Counted from the first letter of the stretch, positions 51,185 through 60,396 are shown. The stretch is DNA of 64,000 bases from Bradyrhizobium archetypum (GCF_013114835.1 NZ_JAAVLW010000014.1:18277-82276); one strand, 5' to 3'. Numbers and translations are program-made. The notes: generated from the letters alone by a model not told the origin.

Positions 51185-51337
51185 ATGGATGCCCAGCGAA
51201 TTGCCGTCGATGCCCTGGTGGCGCTGACTGATTGCGACCGCGAGGCAGCGATTGCCTTCATCCGCAAGTTCTACCTGGCCGGCGTCCGCGATCCGAAGCG
51301 ACTCACGTTCAAGGGACTGCAGGCACTGCGGAGCTGA
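51185..51337 (+). CDS. 50-residue protein of unknown function
   Basis: MDAQRIAVDALVALTDCDRE at the start, then AAIAFIRKFYLAGVRDPKRL and a short tail ending LQALRS. The codons have the G/C-rich third positions of its neighbours, and GAGGAAG stands six bases before ATG 51185. It is probably a compact helical protein. Its size kept it below a 60-residue cutoff. I know no family. Confidence 0.6.
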   Translation: MDAQRIAVDALVALTDCDREAAIAFIRKFYLAGVRDPKRLTFKGLQALRS

Positions 51338-51363
51338 GAGGCAGTCTCGACGCAAGTAAAGCC

Positions 51364-51496
51364 GTCATGCCCCGCCACCGGGTCGCGCAAACGCGCGCCC
51401 GATGACAGGCTCCAGCGGGAAGGCGTCTAGTACGCCGCGGCTACTAATCCATGGCTTCTCTGGATTGCTGGGGTCACGCGCCTTCGCGGGTGACGA
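51364..51496. repeat. dispersed intergenic palindromic repeat, divergent copy
   Basis: Opens GTCATGCCCCGCCACCGGGT and closes GCGCCTTCGCGGGTGAC. It has less internal symmetry than the other copies, but shares their ends, size and position between genes. The rest of the 51338-51751 gap holds no gene I can recognise. Confidence 0.5.
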
Positions 51497-51751
51497 CAAG
51501 GGAGTATGACTTCGCGATCTCGCCATATCATCTGTGCAAGAACCGCTCGCCAGGGGCGCAGAGAAGATCGAGTGCTTGCTGCCTGCCGCGCTGACGCCTT
51601 CTTGCAACACCTCGAACGGGCTTTCGGACCTTGCTCCCGCTCCGGTAGCATGGTGAAATATGGGCCGAAATGTAATCAACGGAACCAGCACCAGCCCAGG
51701 CCTATCGGGCAGCGGATCAATTCCGCGCATCACGGGTACAGGAACCGGAAA

Positions 51752-52681
51752 ATGCTGCAGCAGCTTTTCGCGCCACAACTTGTCGTCCTCTACATCCTTG
51801 TCGCGTCCACGCTCTACGTGCATTTCCGCGGCCGCGAGCGGCTTCGGATCGCGCGTCAGCTCGGCGATCACTCAACCTATCTCGCGCCTTACAATGTGCT
51901 GATGTATGCGGGCTCGGCGGTTCCGAACCAGCCGGTGATCCCGGTCGAGCGCTTTCCTGAACTGGCAAAGCTCAGCGAGAATTGGGAGACGATCCGCGAG
52001 GAGGCGGTGCGGCTGTTCGACGAGGGCTTTATCCGCGCCGCCGCCAAGAACAACGACTGGGGCTTCTACTCGTTCTTCAAGAGCGGCTGGAAGCGGTTCT
52101 ACCTGAAATGGTATGACGACTTTCTTCCCTCGGCCCGCGGCCTGTGTCCGAAGACGGTCGAACTTCTAAATTCGATCCCGACGGTTCACGGCGCGATGTT
52201 TGCCATGCTGCCGCCCGGCGGCAAGCTCGGCGCGCACCGCGATCCCTTTGCGGGCTCACTGCGTTATCATTTGGGCCTCGTCACGCCCAATTCGGACAAA
52301 TGCCGGATCCTGGTCGACGGTGTGCCGTGCGTCTGGCGCGATGGCGAGGCCTTCATGTTCGACGAGACCTTCATCCACAGCGCCGAGAACGCCACCGACG
52401 TCAACCGTATCATCCTGTTCTGCGACGTCGAACGTCCGATGAAATACGGCTTCATGACCGCGATCAACCGCTGGGTCAGCCACCACATCGTCAAGGCCTC
52501 CGCGACGCAGAACATGGAAGGCGAGCATGTCGGTGTGCTCAACAAGGTCTTCGGCAAGCTATACGACGTCCACCTCGCCAGCCGGCGCGTGAAGGAGTGG
52601 AACCGCAAGGTTTACTACACGCTGAAATACAGCCTGATGGTCGGGATCGTTGGACTGATCGTTCTGTCGGCGTTGCGATGA
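51752..52681 (+). CDS. LpxO-like aspartyl/asparaginyl beta-hydroxylase
   Basis: A 309-residue Fe(II)/2-oxoglutarate-dependent hydroxylase. The iron ligands are His162-x-Asp164 (LGAHRDP) and His209 (ETFIHSAEN), with Arg219 region (TDVNRIILFCDV) for 2-oxoglutarate. An N-terminal membrane anchor (VVLYILVASTLYVHF) and a second hydrophobic stretch at the very end (LMVGIVGLIVLSAL) flank the catalytic part. This is the build of LpxO, which hydroxylates the secondary acyl chain of lipid A at the inner membrane; AspH-like roles cannot be excluded. ATG 51752 follows AGGAACCGG. The LPS genes at 57-64 kb fit a lipid A role. Confidence 0.83.
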   Translation: MLQQLFAPQLVVLYILVASTLYVHFRGRERLRIARQLGDHSTYLAPYNVLMYAGSAVPNQPVIPVERFPELAKLSENWETIREEAVRLFDEGFIRAAAKNNDWGFYSFFKSGWKRFYLKWYDDFLPSARGLCPKTVELLNSIPTVHGAMFAMLPPGGKLGAHRDPFAGSLRYHLGLVTPNSDKCRILVDGVPCVWRDGEAFMFDETFIHSAENATDVNRIILFCDVERPMKYGFMTAINRWVSHHIVKASATQNMEGEHVGVLNKVFGKLYDVHLASRRVKEWNRKVYYTLKYSLMVGIVGLIVLSALR

Positions 52682-52810
52682 ACGCGCGCACCGCAATCAT
52701 TAGACCCTCGTGGCGCGCAATAGGGGCGCCCGATGGTAATGGATGCGCCTAAGACGGCGGGTTACGCTTTCGCTCACCCGCCCTAAGCATCGAAACCGAC
52801 GGCTACGGCA

Positions 52811-53125
52811 TCAACCGACGACCACTTCGCTGATCTGAATGACCGGAGACTGGTCGGTATAGTTCGGGATGTCGGCCATGATCTCCTTGGCGTGCGGCCC
52901 GAATCCGGTCTGAAATGCCTCGATCGAGTCGCAGAAGATGTGACACATGCCGACATAGGTGGCGGGAGCGCCGGGCGCGCCGCCGGCTAACCCCTTGTCG
53001 ACCGTGTAGGACTTGCAGGCCTCGCCCATGCGGGCTTTCACGAGCGGCATATGCTTGTCGCGGTAATAGTCGTGATCGAAGCGCCCGCCGGGTGTATTGG
53101 GATACATTACGCTGACCTTGATCAT
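52811..53125 (-). CDS. EthD-family small protein
   Basis: A 104-residue ferredoxin-like-fold protein of the EthD (DUF dimeric alpha/beta barrel) family: MIKVSVMYPNTPGGRFDHDY at the start, YRDKHMPLVKARMGEACKSY, and FQTGFGPHAKEIMADIPNYT near the end. EthD-like proteins accompany oxygenases and degradation pathways, mostly with unknown activity. ATG 53125 has GGAGGG about eight bases before it. Preceded by a terminator for the upstream gene, it is probably transcribed alone. Confidence 0.85.
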   Translation of the reverse strand: MIKVSVMYPNTPGGRFDHDYYRDKHMPLVKARMGEACKSYTVDKGLAGGAPGAPATYVGMCHIFCDSIEAFQTGFGPHAKEIMADIPNYTDQSPVIQISEVVVG

Positions 53126-53296
53126 GGACGTGCCCTCCAATCTGATGTTTGCCGTTGTTCTCCGGCTATATCCGAAATCTGCGGCAGTTTTGCGGATCTT
53201 GCAACCGCAACGCAGCACATCTTCGCTTGGCGTGCAGGCGCGACCGCTTTGATGGGTATCGCTTGCGCTCCACCGCATCCTGCGGCTCCCGCAACG

Positions 53297-53323
53297 AAAA
53301 AGCCCCGGATCAGGTCCGGGGCT
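53297..53323 (-). terminator. rho-independent terminator after the FAH-family gene
   Basis: Read on the - strand: AGCCCCGGA, loop CCTGA, TCCGGGGCT, then a T-run (53301-53297). Perfect 9-base stem, 23 bases after the FAH-family stop. The stem sequence is nearly that of the ahcY terminator. Confidence 0.9.
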
Positions 53324-53345
53324 CTATGTCTTGCTTTCGCGCGGC

Positions 53346-54047
53346 CTATTCCGGCTTGCCGATGGCAACCTTCAGCGTGCCGACGCCGTCGACGCCGCAT
53401 TCGATCTGATCGCCGGGCTGGAGCTGCGAGACGCCGGCCGGCGTTCCCGTCATGATGATGTCGCCGGCGGCGAGCTTCACCTGCTGCGAGAGCTGCCAGA
53501 TGATTTCAGGCACGTTCCAGATCAGCTCGGTGAGATCGCCCTTTTGCGCTTCCTTGCCGTTCACCGTTAGCCAGATCTTGCCCTTGGCGGGATGGCCGAT
53601 CTTGGAAGCCGGCTGGATCGCGGAGCACGGCGCGGAGTAGTCAAACGACTTGCCGATCTCCCATGGCCGCTCCTTCTTGCGGGAGGCAATCTGCAGGTCG
53701 CGGCGGGTGAGGTCGATGCCGACCGCATAGCCATAGACATGGTCGAGTGCCTTGTCGGCGGGAATGTTGAGGCCGCCGCTCTTCATCGCGACGATCAGCT
53801 CGACCTCGTGATGCAGGTCCTTGGTTAGTGGCGGATAGGGGATCGTGGCGCCGTCGGGCACCAGCATGTCGGCATGCTTGCCGAAGAAGAACGGCGGCGC
53901 GCGCTCGTCATTGCCCATCTCGCGGATGTGCTCGAGATAGTTGCGCCCGACGCACCAAATGCGGCGGACCGGATAGGAGCCCGTCTCACCGACGACGGGG
54001 AGCGAGGGCTGCGGAGGAGCAGGAATGACGTAGGAAGCTGCGTTCAT
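53346..54047 (-). CDS. fumarylacetoacetate hydrolase (FAH)-family protein
   Basis: A 233-residue member of the FAH superfamily, the short form that includes FAHD1-type acylpyruvases and hydratase/isomerases of aromatic catabolism. Key stretches: RIWCVGRNYLEHIREMGND, the metal-binding HHEVELIVAMKSGG (Glu pair), VYGYAVGIDLTRRDLQ and GDIIMTGTPAGVSQLQPGD. Divalent-metal binding is expected. Substrate is unknown; acylpyruvate or oxaloacetate are the commonest in short FAH proteins. It has its own terminator and follows the ABC exporter gene by 45 bases in the same direction. Confidence 0.88.
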   Translation of the reverse strand: MNAASYVIPAPPQPSLPVVGETGSYPVRRIWCVGRNYLEHIREMGNDERAPPFFFGKHADMLVPDGATIPYPPLTKDLHHEVELIVAMKSGGLNIPADKALDHVYGYAVGIDLTRRDLQIASRKKERPWEIGKSFDYSAPCSAIQPASKIGHPAKGKIWLTVNGKEAQKGDLTELIWNVPEIIWQLSQQVKLAAGDIIMTGTPAGVSQLQPGDQIECGVDGVGTLKVAIGKPE

Positions 54048-54092
54048 GAAAAGGGTCTCAACGGGTTACAATATAAAACCGGCGGGTCGCTT

Positions 54093-55913
54093 TTACGCGG
54101 TTGCGGTGACCGGCGCCAGACTGGGCGGACCGGCTTCGCGCTGCTGCAGGCGGAAGAACGAGGCGTAGCGGCCGCCGCGCCGCAGCAAATCGTCGTGCTG
54201 GCCGCGTTCGACGATCTCGCCGCCCTCGACCACCAGGATGGCATCCGCATGCATGATGGTGTGCAGGCGGTGGGCGATCACGATGGTGGTGCGGTTCCGG
54301 CAGAGATGGTCGATCGCTTCCTGCACTGCCTTCTCGGATTCCGAATCCAGCGCTGCAGTCGCTTCATCGAGCAGGATGATCGGCGCGTTGCGGATCAGCG
54401 CCCGCGCCACCGCAATGCGCTGACGCTGGCCGCCGGAGAGCTGCGTGCCGTGTTCGCCGACCGGCGTATCGTAGCCGAGCGGAAAGCCCATGATGAAGTC
54501 GTGCGCGCAGGCCGCCTTCGCCGCCGCCACGATCTCAACCTGGCTGGCGCCTTCCTTGCCGAAGGCGATGTTGGCGCCGATCGTATCGCGGAACAGATAG
54601 ACGTCCTGACCGACATAGCCGCTCTGCCGCCGCAGCGAGCGCCGCGAGACCGCCGATATGCTCTGGCCATCGATCAGGATGTCACCGCTGTCCACCTCAT
54701 AGAGCCGCAGCAACAGCGCGAGCACGGTGGATTTGCCGCCGCCGGAGGGGCCGACCAGCGCGGTGGTCTTGCCGGGCTCGGCGACGAAGCTCATACGCTT
54801 CAACACCGGCTCGTCCCGCCGGTAGGAGAAGGCGACGTCGCGGAACTCGACCCGGGCGGTCGAGAGCTTGAGCGCCGGCTTGTGGTCATCGGGCGGCTCG
54901 CTCGCCGGGCTGTCGACGATTTCCAGCAGCATCCTGGCGCCGACCAGCTTGCTGTTCAGATCGATATTGAGCCGCGACAGCCGCTTGGCGGGTTCGGTCG
55001 CCAGCAGGAACGCGGTCATGAAGGAAAAGAACTGGCCCGGCGTGGCGCCGAGCGCGACCACGCTGTAGCCGCCGTAGAGCAGGCAGCCGGCCACCGCGAA
55101 GCCGCCGAGCATTTCCATCAGCGGATTGGCGCGGTTTGACACCCGCGCCATCTTGTTCGAGTTGCGCTCGACGATCGCGATGTTCTCGTCGATCTGCCGC
55201 TGCATGGCTTGTTCCAGCGTGAACGCCTTCACCGTGCGGATGCCCTGCAGCGCTTCCTGCATGGTCTCCATGATGTCGGCGCTGCCGGTGAACTGGTTGT
55301 GCGCGAGCCCCTTGATACGCTTCACCAGCTTGCGCAGAAACAGCATCGCGGGCGGCACCACCAGAAGGCCGATTAGCGACAGGATCGGATCCTGCGCGAC
55401 CATCACCGCGACAAGCGAGATCAGCAGCAGCACGTCGCGCCCGACTGCATTGATCAGGAGCTCCATCACTTCGGTGATGGATCGCGCGCCCGATGTCAGC
55501 CGCGCCAAAAATTCGGATGAATGCCGCTCGGAATAGAACCCGATGCTTTCGTTCATCAGTTTGGCGAACAGCCGTCGCTGGTTGTTGGCGAGGATGGCGT
55601 TGCCGATCTTAGACAGGATCACGGAATGGCCGTAGGTCGCCACGCCCTTGACGAACAGCAAGATCACCGTGACGCCCGACAACAGCGCGATGCCGAGCAC
55701 GTTCTTGTCGACATAGGCCTGGTTGATCACCTGGCCCAGAATATAGGCCGAGCCCGCGGTAGCGCCGGCCGCCAGGCCCATCAGCGCGAACGCCAAGAGA
55801 TAGCGCCGCCAATAGACGATGCCCTGTTCCATGACGAGGCGGCGAATCAGGATCGCCGCGCCATAGGGATCGTCGGTGATTTTTCGTGTCGGTTGCTTTG
55901 GAAGTTCGGTCAT
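54093..55913 (-). CDS. ABC exporter, MsbA-like (fused permease and ATPase)
   Basis: A 606-residue half-transporter. The membrane domain covers about residues 35-310 in six spans; the ATPase domain has Walker A GPSGGGKST at 388-396, the signature LSGGQRQR at 492-499, Walker B IILLDEATA at 512-520 and the H-loop IVIAHRLHTI. The extended YxxK/ESIGFYSERHSSEFLARLTSG, read as FYSERHSSEFLARLTSG, is seen in lipid exporters. It would act as a homodimer. MsbA-like flipping of lipid A-core is consistent with the LPS genes nearby; export of a lipid or peptide is the alternative. An essential msbA probably exists elsewhere. Confidence 0.88.
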   Translation of the reverse strand: MTELPKQPTRKITDDPYGAAILIRRLVMEQGIVYWRRYLLAFALMGLAAGATAGSAYILGQVINQAYVDKNVLGIALLSGVTVILLFVKGVATYGHSVILSKIGNAILANNQRRLFAKLMNESIGFYSERHSSEFLARLTSGARSITEVMELLINAVGRDVLLLISLVAVMVAQDPILSLIGLLVVPPAMLFLRKLVKRIKGLAHNQFTGSADIMETMQEALQGIRTVKAFTLEQAMQRQIDENIAIVERNSNKMARVSNRANPLMEMLGGFAVAGCLLYGGYSVVALGATPGQFFSFMTAFLLATEPAKRLSRLNIDLNSKLVGARMLLEIVDSPASEPPDDHKPALKLSTARVEFRDVAFSYRRDEPVLKRMSFVAEPGKTTALVGPSGGGKSTVLALLLRLYEVDSGDILIDGQSISAVSRRSLRRQSGYVGQDVYLFRDTIGANIAFGKEGASQVEIVAAAKAACAHDFIMGFPLGYDTPVGEHGTQLSGGQRQRIAVARALIRNAPIILLDEATAALDSESEKAVQEAIDHLCRNRTTIVIAHRLHTIMHADAILVVEGGEIVERGQHDDLLRRGGRYASFFRLQQREAGPPSLAPVTATA

Positions 55914-56017
55914 CCGCGTTCCATTGACGGCGCCTGGATAGCCCGGCGCGTCAGGGCTCGTGCGATGCCTCCTTGCCTGCTAAAGCGGGGTTTTTCAAGC
56001 CAAATAAGCGCCTGATT

Positions 56018-57031
56018 TCAGGCCGATTCCACCCGCTGCGGGTGGTCGCCGCGCTCGCTGAACAGCCGCTTTTCCCAAGTCAGCGCGTGGCCGGCAATGG
56101 TTTCGAGATTGTCGTATTGCGGCGTCCAGTCCAGTACGGAGCGGATGCGGCCGGTGTCGGCGACCATGGTCATGATGTCACCAGGGCGGCGCGGCGCATA
56201 CGACACCGCGAAATTGCGCATCGAGACGTGGCGCACAGCCTCGATGGTTTCCAGCACTGAATAGCCGCGGCCGTAGCCGCAGTTCAGCGTGATCGAGCTT
56301 CCGCCGCCGCGCAGATATGACAGCGCGGCGCGATGGGCCTGCGCGAGGTCGCTGACATGAATGAAGTCGCGGATACAGCTTCCGTCCGGCGTCGGATAGT
56401 CGGTTCCGTACACGTCGACCTTGGCACGCTGGCCGGTGGCGGCCTCGACCGCGATCTTGAGCAGATGCGTCGCGCCGACGGTTGAGAGGCCGCAGCGACC
56501 GTCCGGATCGGCGCCGGCGACGTTGAAATAGCGTAACACGACATACTTCATGTCGTGCGCGCTGGCTGTGTCATGCAGCATGATTTCGGTCATCAACTTG
56601 GAGGAGCCGTAAGGCGACGTCGGCCGCGTCGGCGCATGTTCCGGCACCGGCACCTGGTCCGGATTGCCATAGACGGCTGCCGTTGACGAAAAGATGAAGC
56701 GGCTGACACCGCTCTTCACCGCCGAATTCAACAGGCTGCGGGTCGTCATGGTGTTGTTGCGGTAATAGCCGAGCGGATCGCGCATCGAATCCGGCACCAC
56801 GACGGAGCCTGCGAAATGAATGATGCTCTCGACGCGGTGCTGGGCGATCACGCTCTCGACGAGGTTTTCGTCGCCGGCGTCGCCGATGAACAGCGGCACT
56901 GGACGAGGCAAAAGTGAGGAAAATCCGGTGGACAGGTTATCGATCACGACGACATTTTCGCCGGCATCCACCAGCGCATGAACCGTATGACTTCCGATAT
57001 AGCCGGCGCCACCGGTGACGAGCACGGTCAT
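56018..57031 (-). CDS. galE: UDP-glucose 4-epimerase
   Basis: Interconverts UDP-glucose and UDP-galactose for polysaccharide synthesis. 337 residues with the NAD loop VLVTGGAGYIGSHTVHAL at the start, FSSTAAVYGNPD for the Ser region and YGSSK for the Tyr-Lys pair. GIFRYFN-like VVLRYFNVAGADPDGR and DGSCIRDFIHVSDLA follow in family order. It begins an LPS-sugar block divergent from the mannosyltransferase gene. ATG 57031 is the only good start. Confidence 0.93.
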   Translation of the reverse strand: MTVLVTGGAGYIGSHTVHALVDAGENVVVIDNLSTGFSSLLPRPVPLFIGDAGDENLVESVIAQHRVESIIHFAGSVVVPDSMRDPLGYYRNNTMTTRSLLNSAVKSGVSRFIFSSTAAVYGNPDQVPVPEHAPTRPTSPYGSSKLMTEIMLHDTASAHDMKYVVLRYFNVAGADPDGRCGLSTVGATHLLKIAVEAATGQRAKVDVYGTDYPTPDGSCIRDFIHVSDLAQAHRAALSYLRGGGSSITLNCGYGRGYSVLETIEAVRHVSMRNFAVSYAPRRPGDIMTMVADTGRIRSVLDWTPQYDNLETIAGHALTWEKRLFSERGDHPQRVESA

Positions 57032-57159
57032 GGGTCACCTCTCCCGTTTTATTTCAGGCGATGCTAGGGGGCTCGCGGTGAAGAGGGGGTTTCGGCCCAG
57101 CCCGAACTGGTCACTATGCTTAATGTTGCGTATAGGAACTGGCCGAAACGGAGCCGGAC

Positions 57160-58206
57160 GTGCCGATCGAGAACCATTTGGCCAGTGATCTGCAACTGAT
57201 CGTGCCGAATCTGCACTGGCGCTATTCGGGCGTCACGGCGACCAACCGCATGGTGGCGCCGAAACTCGCCCAAATGTACCGCGCGGCATGGCTCGGGCCG
57301 CACGCTCCGGATGGCATCGCGCGGATGGGCTTTGCCGATCTCTTGAAACTCTGGCGCCGCCGCAACCCGCTGATCTGGCATGCGCGGCGCAACGACGAGA
57401 TGATCGTGGGCGTATTGCTGCGCGCGCTCGGCTGGCCGCTGAAACTCGTCTTCACCTCGGCGGCGCAGCGGCATCACAAGCGGCTGACGCGCTGGCTGAT
57501 CCGGCAGATGGACGCGATCATCGCGACCTCCGAACTATCGGCGTCGTTTCTCCGGCGCGAGGCGACGGTGGTGATGCACGGTGTCGATACCGATCGCTAT
57601 GCGCCGCCGTCCGACCGGGCGGCGGCATTTGCTGAGGCGAAACTGCCGGGACGTTACGCGATCGGCTGCTTCGGCCGCGTGCGTGCGCAGAAGGGTACGG
57701 ATGTGTTCGTCGAGGCGATGTGCCGGCTGTTGCCGTGCTATCCCGATTTCACGGCCGTCATTGTCGGCGCGATCGTGCCGGAGCAGCAAGCGTTCGCCAA
57801 TGATTTGAAGCAGCGAATCGAGGCCGCAGGGCTGCGATCGCGCATCGTCATCACCGGCGAACTCGAAATCGAGGAAGTGCAGCGCTGGTATCAGCGGCTG
57901 ACGATCTACGCTTTCACCTCGCGCAACGAAGGCTTCGGTCTAACGCTGATCGAGGCGATGGCGGCAGGCGCGGCGCTGGTGGCATCGCGCGCCGGCGCAG
58001 CGCAGTTTGTAGTCGAGGACGGCGTGACTGGCGTGCTGACGCCACCGGGCGATGCCGACGCGCTGGTCGCCGCGCTGGAGCCGCTGATGCGCGATCCGGC
58101 ATCGGCAATGGCGATGGGCGAGCGGGCACGGGCGCGGGCCGTAGAGAAGTTCAGCCTCGAAGCAGAGGCGAAGGCGATCGCCGCGGTTTATCGGACGCTC
58201 GGCTGA
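57160..58206 (+). CDS. LpcC-like GT4 mannosyltransferase, LPS core
   Basis: A 348-residue GT-B glycosyltransferase. The opening LIVPNLHWRYSGVTATNRMV is that of rhizobial LpcC, which adds mannose from GDP-mannose to the Kdo of the LPS inner core. The C-terminal half has FTSRNEGFGLTLIEAMAAGA, with the E-x7-E motif for the sugar nucleotide. GTG 57160 is the start. Assignment to LpcC rests on resemblance of the N terminus and on the neighbours waaF, hldD and hldE. It converges with waaF and the two frames overlap by 19 bases. Confidence 0.82.
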   Translation: MPIENHLASDLQLIVPNLHWRYSGVTATNRMVAPKLAQMYRAAWLGPHAPDGIARMGFADLLKLWRRRNPLIWHARRNDEMIVGVLLRALGWPLKLVFTSAAQRHHKRLTRWLIRQMDAIIATSELSASFLRREATVVMHGVDTDRYAPPSDRAAAFAEAKLPGRYAIGCFGRVRAQKGTDVFVEAMCRLLPCYPDFTAVIVGAIVPEQQAFANDLKQRIEAAGLRSRIVITGELEIEEVQRWYQRLTIYAFTSRNEGFGLTLIEAMAAGAALVASRAGAAQFVVEDGVTGVLTPPGDADALVAALEPLMRDPASAMAMGERARARAVEKFSLEAEAKAIAAVYRTLG

Positions 58207-59255
58207 CTGACCAACAGGCGATGGGCGACATCGGCTACATAGGAGGGATCGATGTCGCGCATGCAGCGATGGTCGTTCATGGTGCAAACGGTGCGCTGGC
58301 AGGGCTGGCAGGGCAGCACGGATTTGGTCTGGAGAACCGTGGCGGCGAGACCGTTCAGCGGCGCCCAGAGATAGGGGCTGGTGGGACCAAAGATGCCGAT
58401 GGTCGGCGTGCCGATCGCAGCCGCGATGTGCATCAGGCCGGAGTCGTTCGAGATCGCGACCCCGGCCGCCGCCATCGCCAGGATACCGTTGCGCAGGTCG
58501 CTGCCGGTGAGATCGCGGGCCTTGTCGCCGGCAGCGGAGACGATCTCCTGCGCCAGCGCCTTCTCGCCGGGGCCGCCGATCACCCAGACATCGAGCCCGC
58601 GCTCGACCAGCAGCCGTGCGGCGCCGGGATAATAGGTCCATCGTTTCGAGGCGCCGACGGAACCGGGCGCCATCGCCACCGCGGGGCCCGTGCCTAGGCC
58701 ATTGGCCTGACGCCAGCGCGAGACTTCCTCTGAAGGCACCACGAGCTGCGGCACCGGCCATTCCGGCGGCAGCGCTGCGCCGGAGGGCAGCGCCAGCGCG
58801 GCATTCTTGTCAATGAAGCGGGGCAGGGCCTTCTCGCCCCAGCGCATCCGGTTGATCAGCCCGATCCGCGCCTCGCCGAAAAAGCCGACGCGCTCCGGGA
58901 TCCTGGCCAGCGTGGGCGCAATCGCAGCCTTCCAGGTGCGGGGTAGGACGAGGGCGGTTCCATACCCCTGGGCGCGCAGTTCGGATGCGAGGCCCCACTG
59001 CTTGGCCAGCGCAAGCCGGCTGCGCGGCAGGTCCCAGACAATGCCCGCCCGGACACCGGGCATATAGTCGACCAACGGCGCGCACAGGGAGGTCACCAGG
59101 AGGTCGACCGGGCGATTCGGCCAGCGCTTCTTCAATACCCGCACGACGGTATGGCCGCGTACGAAATCGCCGATCCACATGTAGGGCACGATCAGGATAG
59201 GCCTTGTATCGGCGGCATCTTCCGTTCCGATCCCATCGAATGAATTAACGTTCAT
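58188..59255 (-). CDS. waaF: ADP-heptose:LPS heptosyltransferase II
   Basis: A GT9 heptosyltransferase moving L-glycero-D-manno-heptose to the LPS inner core. About 355 residues: ILIVPYMWIGDFVRGHTVVR at the start, VGFFGEARIGLINRMRWGEK, APGSVGASKRWTYYPGAARL, the sugar-nucleotide region SNDSGLMHIAAAIGTPTIGI and FGPTSPYLWAPL. ATG 59255 fits the family; the frame is open further to 59327. It is divergent from hldD, with a 163-base shared promoter region. Presence together with HldD and HldE means that this organism makes a heptose-containing core. Confidence 0.92.
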   Translation of the reverse strand: MNVNSFDGIGTEDAADTRPILIVPYMWIGDFVRGHTVVRVLKKRWPNRPVDLLVTSLCAPLVDYMPGVRAGIVWDLPRSRLALAKQWGLASELRAQGYGTALVLPRTWKAAIAPTLARIPERVGFFGEARIGLINRMRWGEKALPRFIDKNAALALPSGAALPPEWPVPQLVVPSEEVSRWRQANGLGTGPAVAMAPGSVGASKRWTYYPGAARLLVERGLDVWVIGGPGEKALAQEIVSAAGDKARDLTGSDLRNGILAMAAAGVAISNDSGLMHIAAAIGTPTIGIFGPTSPYLWAPLNGLAATVLQTKSVLPCQPCQRTVCTMNDHRCMRDIDPSYVADVAHRLLVSQPSVR

Positions 59256-59418
59256 ACTTTGGCTATATTGTTGGCTAACCGGTTGTGGTCCCGTCGGTAA
59301 CTGCTCCCCATCGGCAGGTAAAGCCATCTATCGATATTCGCTTCGCCAAAGAACCAAAGTTGCCTGCCGCGCGGGAGTGGGGCAAAGCTTTGCCCGGACA
59401 ATCATGGCAGGGGATGGC

Positions 59419-60396
59419 ATGTTGCTGGTGACCGGGGGCGCCGGTTTTATCGGGTCGAACGTCGTGGCTGCGTTGAATGACGCCGGCCGGGACGTGGCCG
59501 TGTGCGACGTGCTCGGCCATGACGGCAAGTGGCGCAACCTGGCCAAGCGCCGGCTCGCCGATTTCGTGCCGCCGCCGGAACTGATGGACTGGCTGAAGGG
59601 CCGCCGGCTGGAGGCCGTCATCCATCTCGGTGCCATCTCCGAGACCACGGCGACCGACGGCGACCTCGTGATCGAGACCAATTTCCGCCTGTCGATGCGG
59701 CTCCTGGACTGGTGCACGGCGAACGCGACGCCGCTGATCTACGCGTCCTCGGCCGCGACCTATGGCGACGGTGAACAGGGGTTTGGTGACGACCAGTCCA
59801 TGGACGCGCTGAAGCGGCTGCGGCCGATGAACCTCTATGGCTGGAGCAAGCACCTGTTCGACATGGCAGTCGCCGAACGCGCCGCGCGCGGCGAACTGCT
59901 GCCGCCGCAATGGGCCGGGTTGAAATTTTTCAACGTGTTCGGCCCTAACGAATATCACAAGGGCGCGATGATGAGCGTGCTGGCGCGGCGCTTCGACGAC
60001 ATCAGGGACGGGCGCCCCGTGCAATTGTTCAAGTCGCACCGCGAAGGGATTGCCGATGGCGACCAGCGCCGCGATTTTATCTATGTCGATGACGTCGTCC
60101 GCGTCACGATGTGGCTGCTCGGAACGCCTGCCGTCAGCGGCATCTTCAACGTCGGCACTGGCACCGCGCGCAGCTTTCGCGAGCTGATGCTGTCGGCCTA
60201 TACAGCGCTCGGCGCCAAGCCGAACATCCAGTATATCGACATGCCGGAAGCTATTCGCGGCAGCTATCAGTACTTCACTCAGAGCGAAGTCGATCGGCTG
60301 CTGCGCGCCGGGTATAATGGCGGCTTCACCGCGCTGGAAGACGCGGTCGAAACCTATGTGAAGAATTTCCTCAATCGCGCCGATCGCTTTCGCTGA
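59419..60396 (+). CDS. hldD: ADP-L-glycero-D-manno-heptose 6-epimerase
   Basis: Epimerises ADP-D,D-heptose to ADP-L,D-heptose. Started at ATG 59419 with AGGGGAT six bases upstream it has 325 residues and opens MLLVTGGAGFIGSNVVAAL, as HldD should. ATG 59404 would add five residues. The catalytic pair is Tyr140-x3-Lys144 (LYGWSK), with Ser111 region in YASSAATYG. HGIADG-like REGIADGDQRRDFIYVDDVV is another family marker. hldE follows after 18 bases and completes the heptose pathway apart from GmhA and an intact GmhB. Confidence 0.94.
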   Translation: MLLVTGGAGFIGSNVVAALNDAGRDVAVCDVLGHDGKWRNLAKRRLADFVPPPELMDWLKGRRLEAVIHLGAISETTATDGDLVIETNFRLSMRLLDWCTANATPLIYASSAATYGDGEQGFGDDQSMDALKRLRPMNLYGWSKHLFDMAVAERAARGELLPPQWAGLKFFNVFGPNEYHKGAMMSVLARRFDDIRDGRPVQLFKSHREGIADGDQRRDFIYVDDVVRVTMWLLGTPAVSGIFNVGTGTARSFRELMLSAYTALGAKPNIQYIDMPEAIRGSYQYFTQSEVDRLLRAGYNGGFTALEDAVETYVKNFLNRADRFR

